Source: Welwitschia mirabilis (lineage: Eukaryota; Gnetophyta; Gnetopsida; Welwitschiales). From it: a stretch of DNA of 41,931 nt. The first letter of the stretch is position 1. Each line of letters begins with the position of its first letter. Location of the stretch: the NCBI GenBank assembly GCA_051453625.1, contig JBOZIK010000001.1:67762852-67804782 (forward strand). The letters are read 5' to 3'. A program made the position numbers and the translations under genes. Under the pieces are notes generated by a model. The model was not told where the DNA came from, did no database searches, and worked only from the letters and a program-made list of their open reading frames with translations. Positions 10,951 through 22,600 of the stretch are shown one piece after another.

Positions 10951-11145
10951 CTGGATGTAGTTCATTTTCCTTTGTTTACTTCAGGTGTGGTCACTTTGAG
11001 GGTAATCAAATAAATAGGTTTCTAGTGCACATTTTAGTTCCATCTTTCAACCTGTAAGAACCTTAATATCTTCTACATAAAATACAAAAAATTTGCTAAA
11101 TAAAATACATTAGTTTGACATCAATTGGCAAAACATAATCCAACA

Positions 11146-11150
11146 ATACC
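11146..11150. repeat. Target-site duplication ATACC, right copy
   Basis: ATACC directly after the LTR terminus, identical to 9603-9607. Confidence 0.85.
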
Positions 11151-11260
11151 TTCTCTAAGCATGGATGGAACATTCTTGTCCTTGAATGCATTTACTTTCT
11201 TTAGAAAACTTAGTGCAATGCTTGGTTTAATAAAGATACCCTTTAGAACTCCTCCATAGA
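11151..11260 (+). pseudogene. LINE-A C-terminal coding remnant, after the solo LTR
   Basis: If the LTR and one ATACC are removed, the reading before the insertion continues directly into KHGWNILVLECIYFL. That resembles the W-x-I-W-x4-R-N-type region after zf-RVT in plant L1 ORF2. This supports the LTR having inserted into the LINE. Confidence 0.45.
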
Positions 11261-13200
11261 TACCAAATTCTCAATTCTAGTGGTTGTTCTCCATCAATAT
11301 TAAGCTTCTAATCTTCATAAAGATTATAAATTGCTAAAGATTTACTATAAAAAAAAAAAACACCTAAAAGGCTTGGTGCTTTCTATCTCCTAGTAATCAA
11401 CTATTTCTATGTTTTAGTAATCATCCCGGGGGGTGCAGTTACTTTATATCCTTCTTTGGGCTTTAGTAAGGTGTATTCTTTTGTCAAGTTATTCTCCACC
11501 TTAACAACCCCTCCTCTAAAACCAAAACTTGATTGATATATTATGAGGAATTAGTGATAATTAAAGTCATCTATTTTAGCAATGGTTGTGGTTGTGCTTC
11601 TAAGGGAGTTATGATTGCTAAAAGTTACAAGTTAAACATCCCCTTTTGTCTATTAGGAGAGGGGTAAAATAATATTGGTGCTACCCCCATAGGACACTAA
11701 AAAAACCTTAATGTTAGGCTATAGAAAGAGCATATACAAAACCAAAAAAAACCATGGAGCCTCTTGCCTTATGAAAGTGCAGAGAAGAGTATAGTGGACA
11801 AGCCTTATTACTAGCCTTAAATCCACCAACAAATTGGTTAGCTAAAAGTCAAAGTAAAAACCCCACTAGTTGGCCTCTAATGGAAAGCATAGTGGTAACC
11901 CACCACTGCTCAATTTTGAACGTGGAATATCTTGGTAAATGACTTAAGTAGTTAAATAAGATGTTAAAAGTCTTGATACGTAAGATAAAACTATTACATT
12001 TTTGAAAGTGTTAATATTTATAATAATATATTCTAAATTCTATTTATAAGTGTTGATTGGTTATTTTACAAGTTGTGTTTTGTTTGATTCACAAGTGATT
12101 TCTTAACAATTTATTTACCCTACATAAGCTAAGGACACATGGAAATAAATTTGAGACAAATCCAACTCTATGGGTATGGTCATGGTATTTAGATTTAAAA
12201 CAGTTTTATCAAGTATTTATTAAGTTTTTACTAATTAATTTACTTGAATTTTAAAGTGAGAGAAATGAATTTTACCCATTTCATGTCTCATTAACCAAGA
12301 TTTTGCTTCTTATAGAAAGTTATGTAAAAAAAATCCATGTAATTTTTATTCTCATGTGCCTTCATTTTCATTTTAAACCATGAAAATCAAATACAAATTC
12401 CACCTCATTTTAGCATAAGAGTCAACTTTTGACTATAAAAAAGTTTTTTTTAAAAAATAAGGTAAGAATAAGATTAACTTCTTATAAGAAGCTTTTAATT
12501 TTCCATGCATGATGTGTTTTTGTCAAGGAAAGTAAACTTAACATGGATTTATGTCTTATTTGATCTCAACCATTCATCAAAGTTCTTGATTAATGGTTGA
12601 TATTCATTTTTTTCATCTATAAATATAGTGTATTAACCTTGCATTTTCTCATGAAGTTTTCTATGAAAGTGCTTTACTCTATTACTATGCTTCTATTTCC
12701 ATTTTTTTAGTCTATCTTTATCTCAAACAAACTAACCTCACTATCTATTCCATTGGCATCAACATCTCTTTTATCTTGATCCCAACCCAACCTATGCCAA
12801 AATGTATATGAGGATTACATATTGAATTTTAGAGGATGAATTCCACTAGTTTATACAAGAATATGTTACTTTCTATCTTAAGAAAATGGAGGAAAGTAAA
12901 TGGAAAAGCCTCTTACATAATAAAGAGAGAACTTATTTTCTTAGTGAGGTGAAGGAGTTTTTTAGAAATTTGTATGTTATTCATGAGAATGATAATATTA
13001 GAAAAGGAAATGATAAGAAGGAATAAGAAAGAGTATCTTGTGAGATTACATGTAGGGTAAGTAAGGTAGGAATTCTCATTACTCCCATTTTGATTTCCAA
13101 AGTTATTTATTTTTCTAATGATGATTATCATGCATATTATTTGGGAGAGATTTAGTAAAGTTATGTACAATTAAATGTGTGATGTGCTTTAAATAAAGGA
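11261..13200. other. AT-rich stretch without recognised genes
   Basis: The stretch carries a (A)12 tract at about 11348 and a short CG-rich patch near 11426. Possible RNase H-like wording of LINE-A around 11440-11640 is too decayed to call. A TATA-like CTATAAATATAG at 12617-12628 follows a sequence often seen in plant promoters or LTRs, but no supported transcript or open frame lies downstream. 12740-13180 has lower stop density on the plus strand without a recognisable protein. Confidence 0.35.
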
Positions 13201-15190
13201 GGCATCTTTCCTTATAGATTTTTTTGAAATAAATTAACACTATTCATGTTTAACACTATAATTTGCTGTGATTTAAAATTAAAAAGTATTTAATATGTGT
13301 ATATCTCTCTTTGATGTTTTTAAATATTTAAATAAAAATACTAAAAATCTCCTAAAATTTTACTGCTATTAATTATATTTTGAGATTTGTAAATGCTATT
13401 AATCCTTTGTGTGTAGAACCTTGAAATGATAAAATTCATTTATTTAATTATAGATTACCAAATCATCCATGTTAAGAAGTTTTGAAACATGAATGTTATA
13501 TATTTGAACTCCTTAACTATGCTTGTCTAATCATGTTAGTATTGTTATTTATTATTTTTTATCTATAAAATCATGTTAACATTGTACTTTGTTAAAATAT
13601 AATCTTTATACTATTTTATAAATGTATTTGGATGTATTAACAAGTGCTTAAAAGAAAGACATGTAAAGCCTACTTAGAATCATCTCAAGATTATATATGA
13701 TTGTGCTATAATAACTTAGTTCTTTGGCATAATGATGATGTCAAGCTAGGAGTCAAATTTGGAGGAAAAATCCATATTAACTTATGAGCCATAATTATAC
13801 ATTAAACAACTCAAAAATATATTTTATTAAAATAAGCATTTTTAATATAGCCTTAAAAGGATAAGTTAGTCCCTTTGCATAGACAAGTTATTATATAACA
13901 TGTACCCTTAAGTGGTGAATGCCTAAACCTTAGGATTATATATATCATTGCCCTCTTTTTTTTAATATTTGTATTATGAGCTTCATGACCACTTAAGCCC
14001 TCTCAAACTAGGGGCTAGTCCTTTGATACATGAATCTATTAATGTACTAAACTTACATCATTGAGGCATTGTTATAGTAATTACTAATCTTCATTTATAA
14101 TAGGAGATTAATCTTTGATAGTGATTTCTGTTTTTGAAGCCTTTTCCTATTGTTTACTATTTATTTACATGGTTTTATGTTTTCTTTATTTTATTATTAA
14201 TTCATTTTTTATTTGATAAGCCATATTTTCTTTTATGTTATGAGATCTTTATAATTGAAATAAACTATGGTCATAATGAATTTATTATAATATTTTGGAT
14301 ACAAGTACAAATATGAGTTGTTGTAGCATTTGGATTAATTATGGTCTTGATATAACGTTCTTATTTATTTCTGTTATGTATGGATGAAACCTTGTCATTT
14401 GTAATAATATTGAATTATATCTTTTATTTTTGTAATTTTTGTTTAAAAATTAACTCTCACAACTTTAGTATTAATCATATGCTTCTTGTGGGGAAAAAAA
14501 TTCTTCATCCTAATTTGGATTTTCTGTACTAAAAACTGTAAATTTAGTACTATTATCAATTATATTTAGTGATGAATCTTTCTAGTTAGGTATATTTTAT
14601 AGTTATCATGGGTTCCTTTATAATTTTTAAAAATGATTTCAATTGCTAATACACATTGATCCCTATAATTCAAGAAAGATCAATTATGAGAAGGATAGCA
14701 AGACACATCATTTGATTTTTATTTTGTAAGTTTTTGCTAGATAAAATTCCAAAGTTTAAGGATTTTTTATTCATCATCAAGTCTTGAGACACACTCATCT
14801 TGAATCCTAACTCTCCACTTCACATGTAAACATGAATATCTATCATGCAAAAAAATATTAAATTATTAAAATACTAAAATAAAAAAAATGTTTTCTTTTG
14901 GAATGGACTCAAGGTTTCCTTTCAAATGACCTTAATCAACATAATTAGTTGTAATCAATCATTAATTGATGGCTTTTAACTTATAAACATTGAACATAAT
15001 AAAAAATAATGTATGTATAGACTGGGTTAATTCATGGTAAAATGGAAACATAACATAAAAAAGGGGACTTTATATAAAGTTGATGTGCAAGTAGAGTAGG
15101 TCCCAACCCAGTTAGTTCCTATTTAATCAAGTAGCGGAAGGAATCTAAGAGATTAATAAAATGCAAATAAAATAGATGAACCATCTTGTT
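13201..15190. other. AT-rich stretch, nothing identified
   Basis: Long A/T runs and frequent stops in all frames. The only open frame of note (14134-14316, 60 codons) is Phe/Ile/Tyr-rich, as expected from base composition alone. No paired repeats or TE domains were recognised. Confidence 0.4.
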
Positions 15191-15191
15191 A

Positions 15192-15845
15192 ATATGTTTT
15201 AGGCCAATTTATTGTAAATCAAGATATTAATTTAACTATTTTAATCATAAAATATGTCTTTTATCATTTTTAAAATCAAATTTAATATTATGATTTTCTC
15301 CATAATAATTATAGATATTTAGTCATGTTTTAAAATACATGGTGGGAGATAAACACAATTATGCATAAAACAACAGTGGCAATGGAGATATGAGGTGGGG
15401 ATATGTGGCAAAAGCATTTGAAGACATGTGGCAGAGGTAGCTGGAGGTGGCATTGGGGGTTGTCTTATAGAATTTAGTGGAGATTGTTACATAGCATTAG
15501 GTGGAATCTTCATCATGAGAAGTCTAACATGTAGCATTTGAAGCCAGATTCCTCTACTAACTAGTGCTATTTCCACATGTCTCTAATGCTTCTACTATGT
15601 GTCACCACCTCATATCTCCCTTGCTACCATTAGTTTGCATAAAATTGTTTCCATCTCCTACCATGTATTCCAAAACTTGACTAAATATTTGTAATTATTA
15701 TGGAGAAAATCATAATGTTAAATTTTATTTTAAATATAATGGAAGACATATTTTATGATCAACATAATTAAATTAATATCCTCATTTACAATAAACTGGC
15801 CTTAAACACTTGAAATAAATGTTAATTGTTACATGTTAATAATGA
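15192..15845. mobile_element. Foldback-like element with inverted arms of about 270-280 bp
   Basis: The left arm (about 15192-15465) and right arm (about 15560-15845) are imperfect reverse complements over their length. Shared landmarks include TTAGGCCAATTTATTGTAAA against its complement near 15795, TATTATGATTTTCTCCATAA near 15285 against TTATGGAGAAAATCATAATG near 15698, and GGAGATATGAGGTGG near 15383 against CCACCTCATATCTCC near 15606. The loop (about 15466-15560) holds TAGCATTAGGTGGA-type motifs. No coding capacity is seen. It could be a MITE-like or foldback DNA transposon derivative; the family cannot be named, and flanking target duplications were not established. Confidence 0.75.
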
Positions 15846-15849
15846 GCAT

Positions 15850-16257
15850 GGGGGTGGGGTGGTTAAGAGCTTTTGACTTATAGTATTAAGTAGAATCTTT
15901 GTCATTTAGCATTTGGTAGATAAGATTCTGTCCTATAGCATTTGGTAGAGGTTGTTTTGTAGCATTAGGTGGATAAAATTTTGTTTTATAGCATTAAATA
16001 GAATCCTTATTATTTAGCATTTGGTGGATGTTATCTTCTAGTGTTTGGTGGAATCTTCATCATGATAAGTCCAACATGTGGCCTTTGAAGCTAGATTTCT
16101 TTATTAATAGATGCTACCGCCACATGTCTCTAATGCCACCTTTACATGCCTCTGCCACATGTCTTCCAATGCTACTGCTACATGTCACTGTGACATCTCT
16201 CAGTTACCATTATTGTTTTGTAGATAATTATGTCCATCTTTTGCCATGTGTTCCAAA
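15850..16257. repeat. Second foldback loop and start of a second right arm
   Basis: From about 16035 the sequence repeats the first element's loop (GGAATCTTCATCATGA near 16050 matches 15512) and then its right arm (ACATGTCTCTAATGC near 16123, CCATGTGTTCCAAA near 16244). Before that, TAGCATTTGGTRGA-type units recur at about 15907, 15936, 15960, 15989, 16015 and 16039, with spacing of 24-29 bp and a looser copy near 15880. The right arm resumes at 17511 after the inserted solo LTR. The open frame at 16028-16357 crosses this repeat and is not a gene. Confidence 0.65.
16253..16257. repeat. Target-site duplication CCAAA, left copy
   Basis: Precedes the TG terminus; matched at 17511-17515. Confidence 0.7.
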
Positions 16258-17510
16258 TGTCAACAAAAGCCTAGTGATCCTAATTGATTTAGGCTTATTT
16301 AAGTTTAAGACATCTTTGATGTTAACAGACATTTATAGGATGCACAGACATCTTTAACCTGTCACATATCTTTCTTGAGTTTAATGAGTTGATATAAGAT
16401 GTCTTTGATGTTAATATATATCTATAAGATGCACATACATCTTTAGCCTATCAAACATCTTTCCTAAGCTTAATGAGTTGACAGAAGATGTCTTTGATGT
16501 GTTAGACGTCTATCCTGAAAGTTCTATTCTCTATAATCAAATTTTTGTTTTGCAAAATTTCTTTAAAACTAGAAGATGTCTATCCTTTTAATGACTTAAA
16601 AATTGAGTTCTATGAAGATGTCTTTAAGGCTCAAAAACGTCTATTTTGTGGATCATAGAAATATATCTATTCAAAGACATCTATCCTACAAGTTAATTTT
16701 GAAATAAAGTTCAAAAAATGCTAAAACGAAGTTCTAATGATGAAACTTGAAGGCTAACTCATCTACTAACATCTTTAGGATAAATAAAACACTTTAAAAG
16801 TGAATTTAAAGGCTAAAAACATCATTTTTTCATGATCTTTGATCAAATATGAAAATCTTCTCCTTTTTTAATGAAATGATACAAATACTTCTTTAAATCG
16901 TCAAATCCTTTAATAAAGCTTTAAAGATCATCATTATTTGATTGAATTTAACAAGTATGAGTTTGAATCTTTCTTATTTGATGATACGAACTCTTTTTTC
17001 ATCAAAATAATATGATCTTTAACAAATCTCAATGTATTTAAACATCAAATATACCTGTAATTGAAGTATGAAACATGACCAAGCTAAATTAACGTAAGCT
17101 GTTAAAACATTATTGTTGTTGAAGCTTATTGAAGTAGAAATGAAGCATTAATTAATCTTTCAATCATTAAATGAAGCATCAAGCGCAAATGAAGGAAAAA
17201 TGGAGTAAACTAAAAATGAATCTTCAATTTGACAGAATTCTATTCATCTCTTCAAGAGGTATCAAGCTTTTTTTTTTTTGTCTATTTACATGCTTTTATA
17301 ATTGAAGCAGATGACATTCATTCCACCTCACCAATGTGAAACAAATCTCTTTTCTTTTCCAAAATAAACATAACCAAAATAAACATAACTTCCTCAAACC
17401 TATATTGATAAAACGAGAAAAATAAATCTATTTAACTAATTGACACTACAGCATACCTGTAATCCAATGTACAATGTTATGACGGTTACATTAGACCACA
17501 TAATATCACA
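16258..17510. mobile_element. Solo LTR-like insertion with 5-bp target duplication
   Basis: The insertion starts TGTCAACAAAAGCC and ends TAATATCACA, giving TG...CA termini, and is flanked by CCAAA on both sides (16253-16257 and 17511-17515). Removing it restores the second foldback right arm, which reads through to TTATGGAGAAAA near 17541 as in the first copy. Inside are 89-bp tandem repeats near the left end and a GGTATCAAGC near 17250 that could be a decayed primer site. If that is real, the element would be a truncated LTR element rather than a simple solo LTR. Orientation is uncertain. Confidence 0.7.
16307..16515. repeat. 89-bp tandem repeat inside the insertion
   Basis: AAGACATCTTTGATG at 16307, AAGATGTCTTTGATG at 16396 and the same at 16485 give an exact 89-bp period. 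There are two full units and a partial third. Each unit ends with TTAATGAGTTGA-type sequence. Confidence 0.9.
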
Positions 17511-17515
17511 CCAAA
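17511..17515. repeat. Target-site duplication CCAAA, right copy
   Basis: Follows the CA terminus; matches 16253-16257. Confidence 0.7.
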
Positions 17516-17695
17516 ATGTGGCTAAAAATCTGCAATTATTATGGAGAAAAGTATAATATTAATTTTTTTAAAAAAAATAGTAGAAGACATATTTTATAAT
17601 TAAAACAATTAACTTAATGTCTTCATTTATAATAAATTGATTTGAAATACTTAATATAAATGTCAATTTTTACATGTTAACACATCTAATTATCA
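17511..17695. repeat. Second foldback right arm, distal half
   Basis: Matches 15670-15840 of the first right arm: a shared TTATTATGGAGAAAA block, GAAGACATATTTTAT, TTTATAATAAATTG (against TTTACAATAAACTG) and a final TTACATGTTAA. It is separated from its proximal half (16105-16257) by the inserted LTR. Confidence 0.75.
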
Positions 17696-18054
17696 TAACT
17701 TTAAGTATTTGATAAGATAGATTATAAGACTTACATCATCCAAACTCATTTCTAATATTATAAAAAATTTAATTTATTTATCATAAAATACTTCCAACTC
17801 ATTCGCCCCCAACCTCTCCCACCCTTCCTTTTTCTTTTCTTTTGTAAAATGGTCTAGTTTAAGAAGAGAAGGGCCACATCCTAATCACTAACTTTAAATG
17901 AAGGGCAATCCTTAAGGCTTAGGATTTTAATAGCACCATGATGAAACACTTTAAAACTACGAATAAACAAGTTTTATAGGGAATATATGTAGTTTTCAAC
18001 CATTTTAAAGGGAACATGTGAAGAAAAAGTCAATGCATATTTAAAAAAATAGTT
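17696..18054. other. Stretch between foldback element and tandem unit; nothing identified
   Basis: Contains a pyrimidine-rich patch (about 17810-17845) and no supported gene or repeat partner. Confidence 0.4.
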
Positions 18055-19415
18055 ATTTAAACTTGAATTTTTACATACCTAACCCTTTAGTATGTTATTA
18101 TGTTTTCAGGGATATAAGTATGATATCTATAATTAATTTATTACTAATCATGTTTATCTGTATATTATTAAAATTTTTATTAAAAGAACTAAATTTTAGT
18201 ATTTTATTTATAAGTCATCCTAAGTTATCCACAGTTCATCGAAGCTAATAAAGGAAATAGCTCCACTATCTAGACTATCAACACCATTGGTGTTCTAAAG
18301 TTAAGTAAGTTATACAAAGAAGAAAAGCTAATTATATTTTAAGTTGATAAATTAACCTTACAACCTAATGCCAAACTCGTTTTTTGATAATAAGAATTGC
18401 ATATCTATGTCTTACCACCTAAGGAGGTCTATCGCTATATAGCAAGAATAAACCAACATATATCTCTAATCTTAAGAAAAGTTATCAGAACACAATTGAC
18501 CTTAAGCATTAGTCATTCTTCATTTATCATTTATCACTGCATTGTGGAACTTTAAGCCTATCATCATTGGAGCATTGTTTTCTATAATCCATTGGAACTA
18601 CTATTTAAGATCTAGATTTCTAATGGCTATGATAAGGGCTTGTCTTATCATGAGGTTCTAATCCTCCTTGTTGATCCTTGAGTATGAGGAAGTCTCCTTT
18701 TTTTTTTTTTATTTTTAAGTGTGAGGAAATGACTAATTCATGTGACATATATCATGACTTACCTTGAATTTTGATCTTTAATCTAACATTCTTTATAGTG
18801 GTTGAATCATTGGTACATGCGCTTTGGTCTACGATTAGATTTGCTTTATTTATCCATCTCTAATTTAATTAAGATTAGTGATTATGTGATAGTGTTTTTT
18901 AAATATCTTATGTACCTCTTTATTATATTTATTCATTTAATGTTTTGTAGGATTTAGATCATTAATATGTTAGTAGATGATATCTTTCTTACTACCTTAG
19001 TGTTTAAAATGTAACATTTCCTTTATGTTCACTTCATTACATTCAAAATCTGTAGTGAATAATTTATTGCTTATTTAGGAAACCAAATTGTACTAAGTGA
19101 ATTATTTATTACTTGACTAAGGTTCATGTAATATATTGCCTTATGAATAGTTATTTTTGATTCCTTGGAGGGTATCTTAAATTAATTGAATTCTAGCTTT
19201 ACTTACTTTTCAAACTTATCTTATACTCAAACCTACCTTTAAAATTAAGATATCTTTGCAATCCTTGTTAGAGGATGATAATTAAGGTTACCTATGCTCT
19301 AATATAAGCCTTAGTTTCTTATTTAAAATTACTAGCTATACCTTAATAACCAGGGCACATCTTCCATAGATTATAATCTATTATAGAAGTTAAGGTATAG
19401 CAAGCTTCTAGTATT
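18055..19415. repeat. Tandem unit copy 1, part B (1.36 kb)
   Basis: Aligns along its length with 28085-29467. Landmarks are ATAATTAATTTATTRCTAA near 18128/28157, TTAACCTTACAACCTA near 18352/28388, AATTAAGATTA near 18867/28880, and CACAT-TTCCATAGATTATAA near 19355/29407. Copies are clearly diverged (by eye roughly three quarters identical), so the duplication is old. No protein coding was recognised. It ends at TAGTATT (19409-19415), where an 8.2-kb insertion begins. Confidence 0.75.
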
Positions 19416-19727
19416 GGATAAAAGACAATTTACTAAAATACAAAGTAACAAAACAAAAAAATATTATGCTTTTTTTCATTAACAAAATGTTCTTTATCAT
19501 CTAGAAGGAAAGATACTTTAGTTGAATAAAGACATGATTAGATAAGAACTTACACAAAAATTTGAAGAGTGGAAGAATGTTAAGAAGCTTTAAGAAGAAA
19601 TAAAACTTAAACTCTTCAATAATAAACATATAGCAATTATAAAGAAAGGATCCAACATTAGGAAATTGGATTCTTACGTTATCGATTCCTCAATAGTGAA
19701 GAAAGATTTACAGCAAAAGTTATATCC

Positions 19728-20240
19728 TTGTATGATATTGGTTATTCCAAAACCTTTAATACATTCAAGTTTATAAAAAATTGGGAAGAGGAGGGTGCTA
19801 AAAACTTTCAGATACCTTGTTTTCCTAGGATATTAGTAAAAAGTGAAAAAGTAAAGAAGAGGGAAGAAACTATAGGAGGATTATCCTATATTATTAGAAA
19901 AGAAATAGATAAATAACTCAATATTGAGAAAGTTGATGATCATAAGCAACTTTTTTGATTAAGGATTATGCAACATAAGTTTCTTATATTCCTTGCATTT
20001 TGCTTATTTTTTTCTAATCGAAGCAACACATTATAGTAGATGTAGGGTTTCAAAAAAATATTCAACCTTTAAGAAAGGACATAGCAAAATTTAAAATAAA
20101 AAGAAAGGTGTTTTCATGTTGTGATTTTAATGCAAGGATTGGATTAAGGCAAGCTAATATTATACAATGACAAGATAACTAAGGATGTTTGGATATGTAG
20201 GACTACCAATAAAATAATAATGTGTCGAAGAGATTCTCAT
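19728..20240 (+). pseudogene. LINE-B endonuclease remnant
   Basis: An open segment of 62 codons at 19728-19916 contains GGLSYIIRKEID, equivalent to the G-G-V-x-I/F-x-V block of exonuclease-endonuclease-phosphatase folds. In another frame, 20120-20143 reads CDFNARIG, the conserved G-D-F-N-A-R-I-G catalytic motif with the Gly changed to Cys. Frame changes and stops separate the two. The domain would nick target DNA in an intact element. Confidence 0.65.
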
Positions 20241-20939
20241 CAGATGTTTAAGTAAATCTAATATAAAAGCAATTTCTAAAATGAAAATAAGGATTGAACC
20301 TTATAGTTGTGAATGGGATGAAAATCTTTCCTAATAGCATTGCTTTTATATTTTTGGAGCCATAAGAATGTTATTCTATTGATCTTTTAATTAGTATATC
20401 CTAAGATCTTCCATGCATAAGTAATCTTTAGAGTCCAAGATCAGTTGCTATAATTACCAAATCATCCTTTGAAATTCAAGATTAAAGGAAGGATTCATTA
20501 TAAGATATAGTTAAGAATAGATTTAGATGACTTACTATAGAACATGAAGAAGCTTTCTAACAAAAGGTACAAAAGCAATGGAAAATTAAAAACTGAGGAA
20601 TAACATTGAAAAAGGTCATTTTGGATGTGGCACTGAAAATGACTAATTATAAGAGATCTGCATATGAGAAACTTTCATTTGATGTAGAATGCTTATAAGC
20701 AAGTTAACCATTAAAGAATCTAATAATAAGGATATGATTAAGAACTATAAATAGTTATCCATAATAAGAAAAGGTTATTTGTGAATGAATGTTAAGGTTA
20801 TTTATTAAAGATGATAAATCAAGATCCACATAATTTTTGCAAGTTGTTTTGTAATAGAGACTCATTAGCTAACTATATTCCTTTTATGAGAGTTTAAGCA
20901 TTATATATAAAATATTTTTCAGCATGAAGTGGATCAAAA

Positions 20940-22600
20940 AGCTAAACATATAAATTTAGATGTAATACAACTTACTTTAGATGAGGTGAGGGATGGAATT
21001 AATAAATTAGATTCTAAAAAGCCCATGGATGTTGAATTACTAAAATCAGGTGGTCTATTAGTCTAGGAAGAAACATGGAAAAGGTTAAATGATAGACTTA
21101 AGAATGGATTAAACAAGAAATAGATGATTAATAGAGCTATTATATTATTTAAGAAGGGGATAAGTTAAATTTAAATAAATATAAGTTAATCATGATTAAC
21201 AATTTATTTGATAAATTAGTAGGCACTATCCTATAGAAGACATTACAAAAATGGGTGGAAGATAATAATTTGCATCCGTTATTTCAAGTAGAATTTTAAA
21301 CAAATTGTTCTGTAATGGATCATCTAGTCATCCATAGGTTTTGAAGTAAGCAAAAGAGTGACACAAAAATACTTTCATTTGTCTTGTTAAGTTTAAAAGA
21401 TTTTATGACTTAGTCATTAGAGATAAATTATGAAATAGACTTGATAATATTAATGTTAGCTTTAGTCTAATGATAAACATACAAAAAATACATGTAGAAA
21501 AAATGATTGAATTATGAAGCATGAATGCTTAAGAATATTCCAGGTTTTATAACATTATAGGAGTAAAGCAAGGTTATCCTGTATCACTGACATTTTTTGA
21601 AATTTTTATGGATGAGTTAGAAATATGGATGTAGTAGGACTTCAAGCTATGTTAAAAGTATTATAAATGTTTTGTGAATACTTAAGGATGAAGGTAAATG
21701 ATGATAAAATAAAAATCCTTATTTATGGGATAAATGAGAGAAGCTATAGTTTCTAGCTAAATAAGAAATATTTTAAGATTGTTAATTCAAATAAATACCT
21801 TGGATTAGAATGTTCTCAAAATCATAAATGGAATTAATGTATATCATAAAAAGTTGCTAATGAGTGGAAGGCTCTTTATGCTATAAAGAGTAAATGTAAG
21901 AAGGAAAATATATGATCGTGGGAAGAATGAAAGTATTATTTTATATGATTATGCAACTAGTCATTTTATATGTATGTTTAGTAGGAAGTCCAAGCCTTAT
22001 CAAATGTTTATGGAAAAAAAAGAAAAAATTCAAAATGATTTTTGGTATATGAACTTAAGGTTAAATCTCAAGTACCATATGAAATGTTATTGCTAAAGGC
22101 TAATATGTTAGCTTTTCAAGCTGAGGTAATATGTCAATTTCTAATATTTTACCAAAAGATTAGAATAGATTAAAAAATTAAATTTTCAAGTGAGGTATTA
22201 GAAACCACTCAAGAAAAGGGATGGTATGCTCAAGAAAAGTTATGAATATAAGAATGGAGCATTCAAGATGACGATATAATTAGAAAGCCTAAAACAATTT
22301 GCAAGATGATGAAAATAAAAGTTATTAAGCAATAGCGAAAGATAGATAAAAAAACATAATAAACTCTAGTCCTTTTGTAAAATCATTCAAGGAAATAAGT
22401 TCAAGGAAAAAGTGGAGTATTTGTCAATAGTAATACCATAAGAAATAAGAAATAGGATTAGCAGAATAAGGATGGAATCTCACCATCTTAGAGTTGAAAC
22501 TATAAGATGAAATAATGTTCAACCAGAGGATTGAGTATGTTATCTTTGACAATTACAAGTAGAAGAAGATGAGCATCATATTTTTTAAGAGTGTTATGGC
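20940..22600 (+). pseudogene. LINE-B reverse transcriptase and C-terminal remnant
   Basis: Blocks in order: INKLDSKKPMDVELLKSGG (about 20998-21054), equal to the K-A-x-G-x-D-G-I-P-x-E-L-L region; ILFKKGDKLNLNKYKLI (about 21149); a W-V-E-D-N-N-L-H-P-L-F-Q block (about 21250); GVKQGYPVSL at about 21560; SNKYLGLE near 21787; and KVKSQVPYEMLLLKANML near 22054. A C-Y-L-then-H-H-I-F-x-E-C pattern near 22537-22592 matches a C-terminal Cys/His motif. The catalytic A-D-D region downstream of 21620 has been lost in a deletion or frameshift. Many in-frame stops. Confidence 0.7.

Larger units (their letters stand above)
9608..11145 (-). mobile_element. Solo LTR (Copia-style) with perfect 5-bp target duplication
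   Basis: On the minus strand the element begins TGTTGGATTATG at 11145 and ends CTATTCAACCCTCCCCTAGG followed by GTTCTTTATTCTATCA at 9608, giving TG...CA termini over 1538 bp. The opening and the run before the end match LTRs I know from many plants, where the end is followed by a TGGTATCAGAGC primer site. The bases flanking it are ATACC at both sides (9603-9607 and 11146-11150). No internal region or partner LTR is present, so recombination between two LTRs has left a solo copy. It contains a 34-bp tandem array and a family of GGTCGACC sites. The 136-codon plus-strand frame inside (10603-11013) runs through those repeats and looks spurious. Confidence 0.88.
4737..11260 (+). mobile_element. 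LINE-A: degenerate L1-type LINE, split by a solo LTR
   Basis: Domains appear in canonical plant L1 order on the plus strand: DUF4283-like ORF1 region, CCHC-type knuckle, apurinic endonuclease, reverse transcriptase and zf-RVT. All are broken by stops and frameshifts. A 100-N gap lies in ORF1. The solo LTR at 9608-11145 interrupts the region after zf-RVT, and LINE-like coding potential resumes at 11151. The 3' end is set only roughly, where recognisable reading stops; no clear poly(A) tail or target duplication was found. The 5' end is also approximate. Confidence 0.75.

Noticed and set aside
10603-11013. 136-codon plus-strand open frame, the longest gap-free one in the window
   Set aside because: It lies wholly inside the solo LTR, antisense to it, and its repeated V-D-P wording is just translation of the GGTCGACCCC motif family.
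12617-12628. TATA-like CTATAAATATAG with promoter-like upstream sequence
   Set aside because: No supported exon, LTR partner or open frame downstream; AT-rich DNA yields such sites by chance.
16028-16357. 109-codon open frame
   Set aside because: Runs through the foldback loop, arm and into the inserted LTR, crossing a target-duplication boundary.
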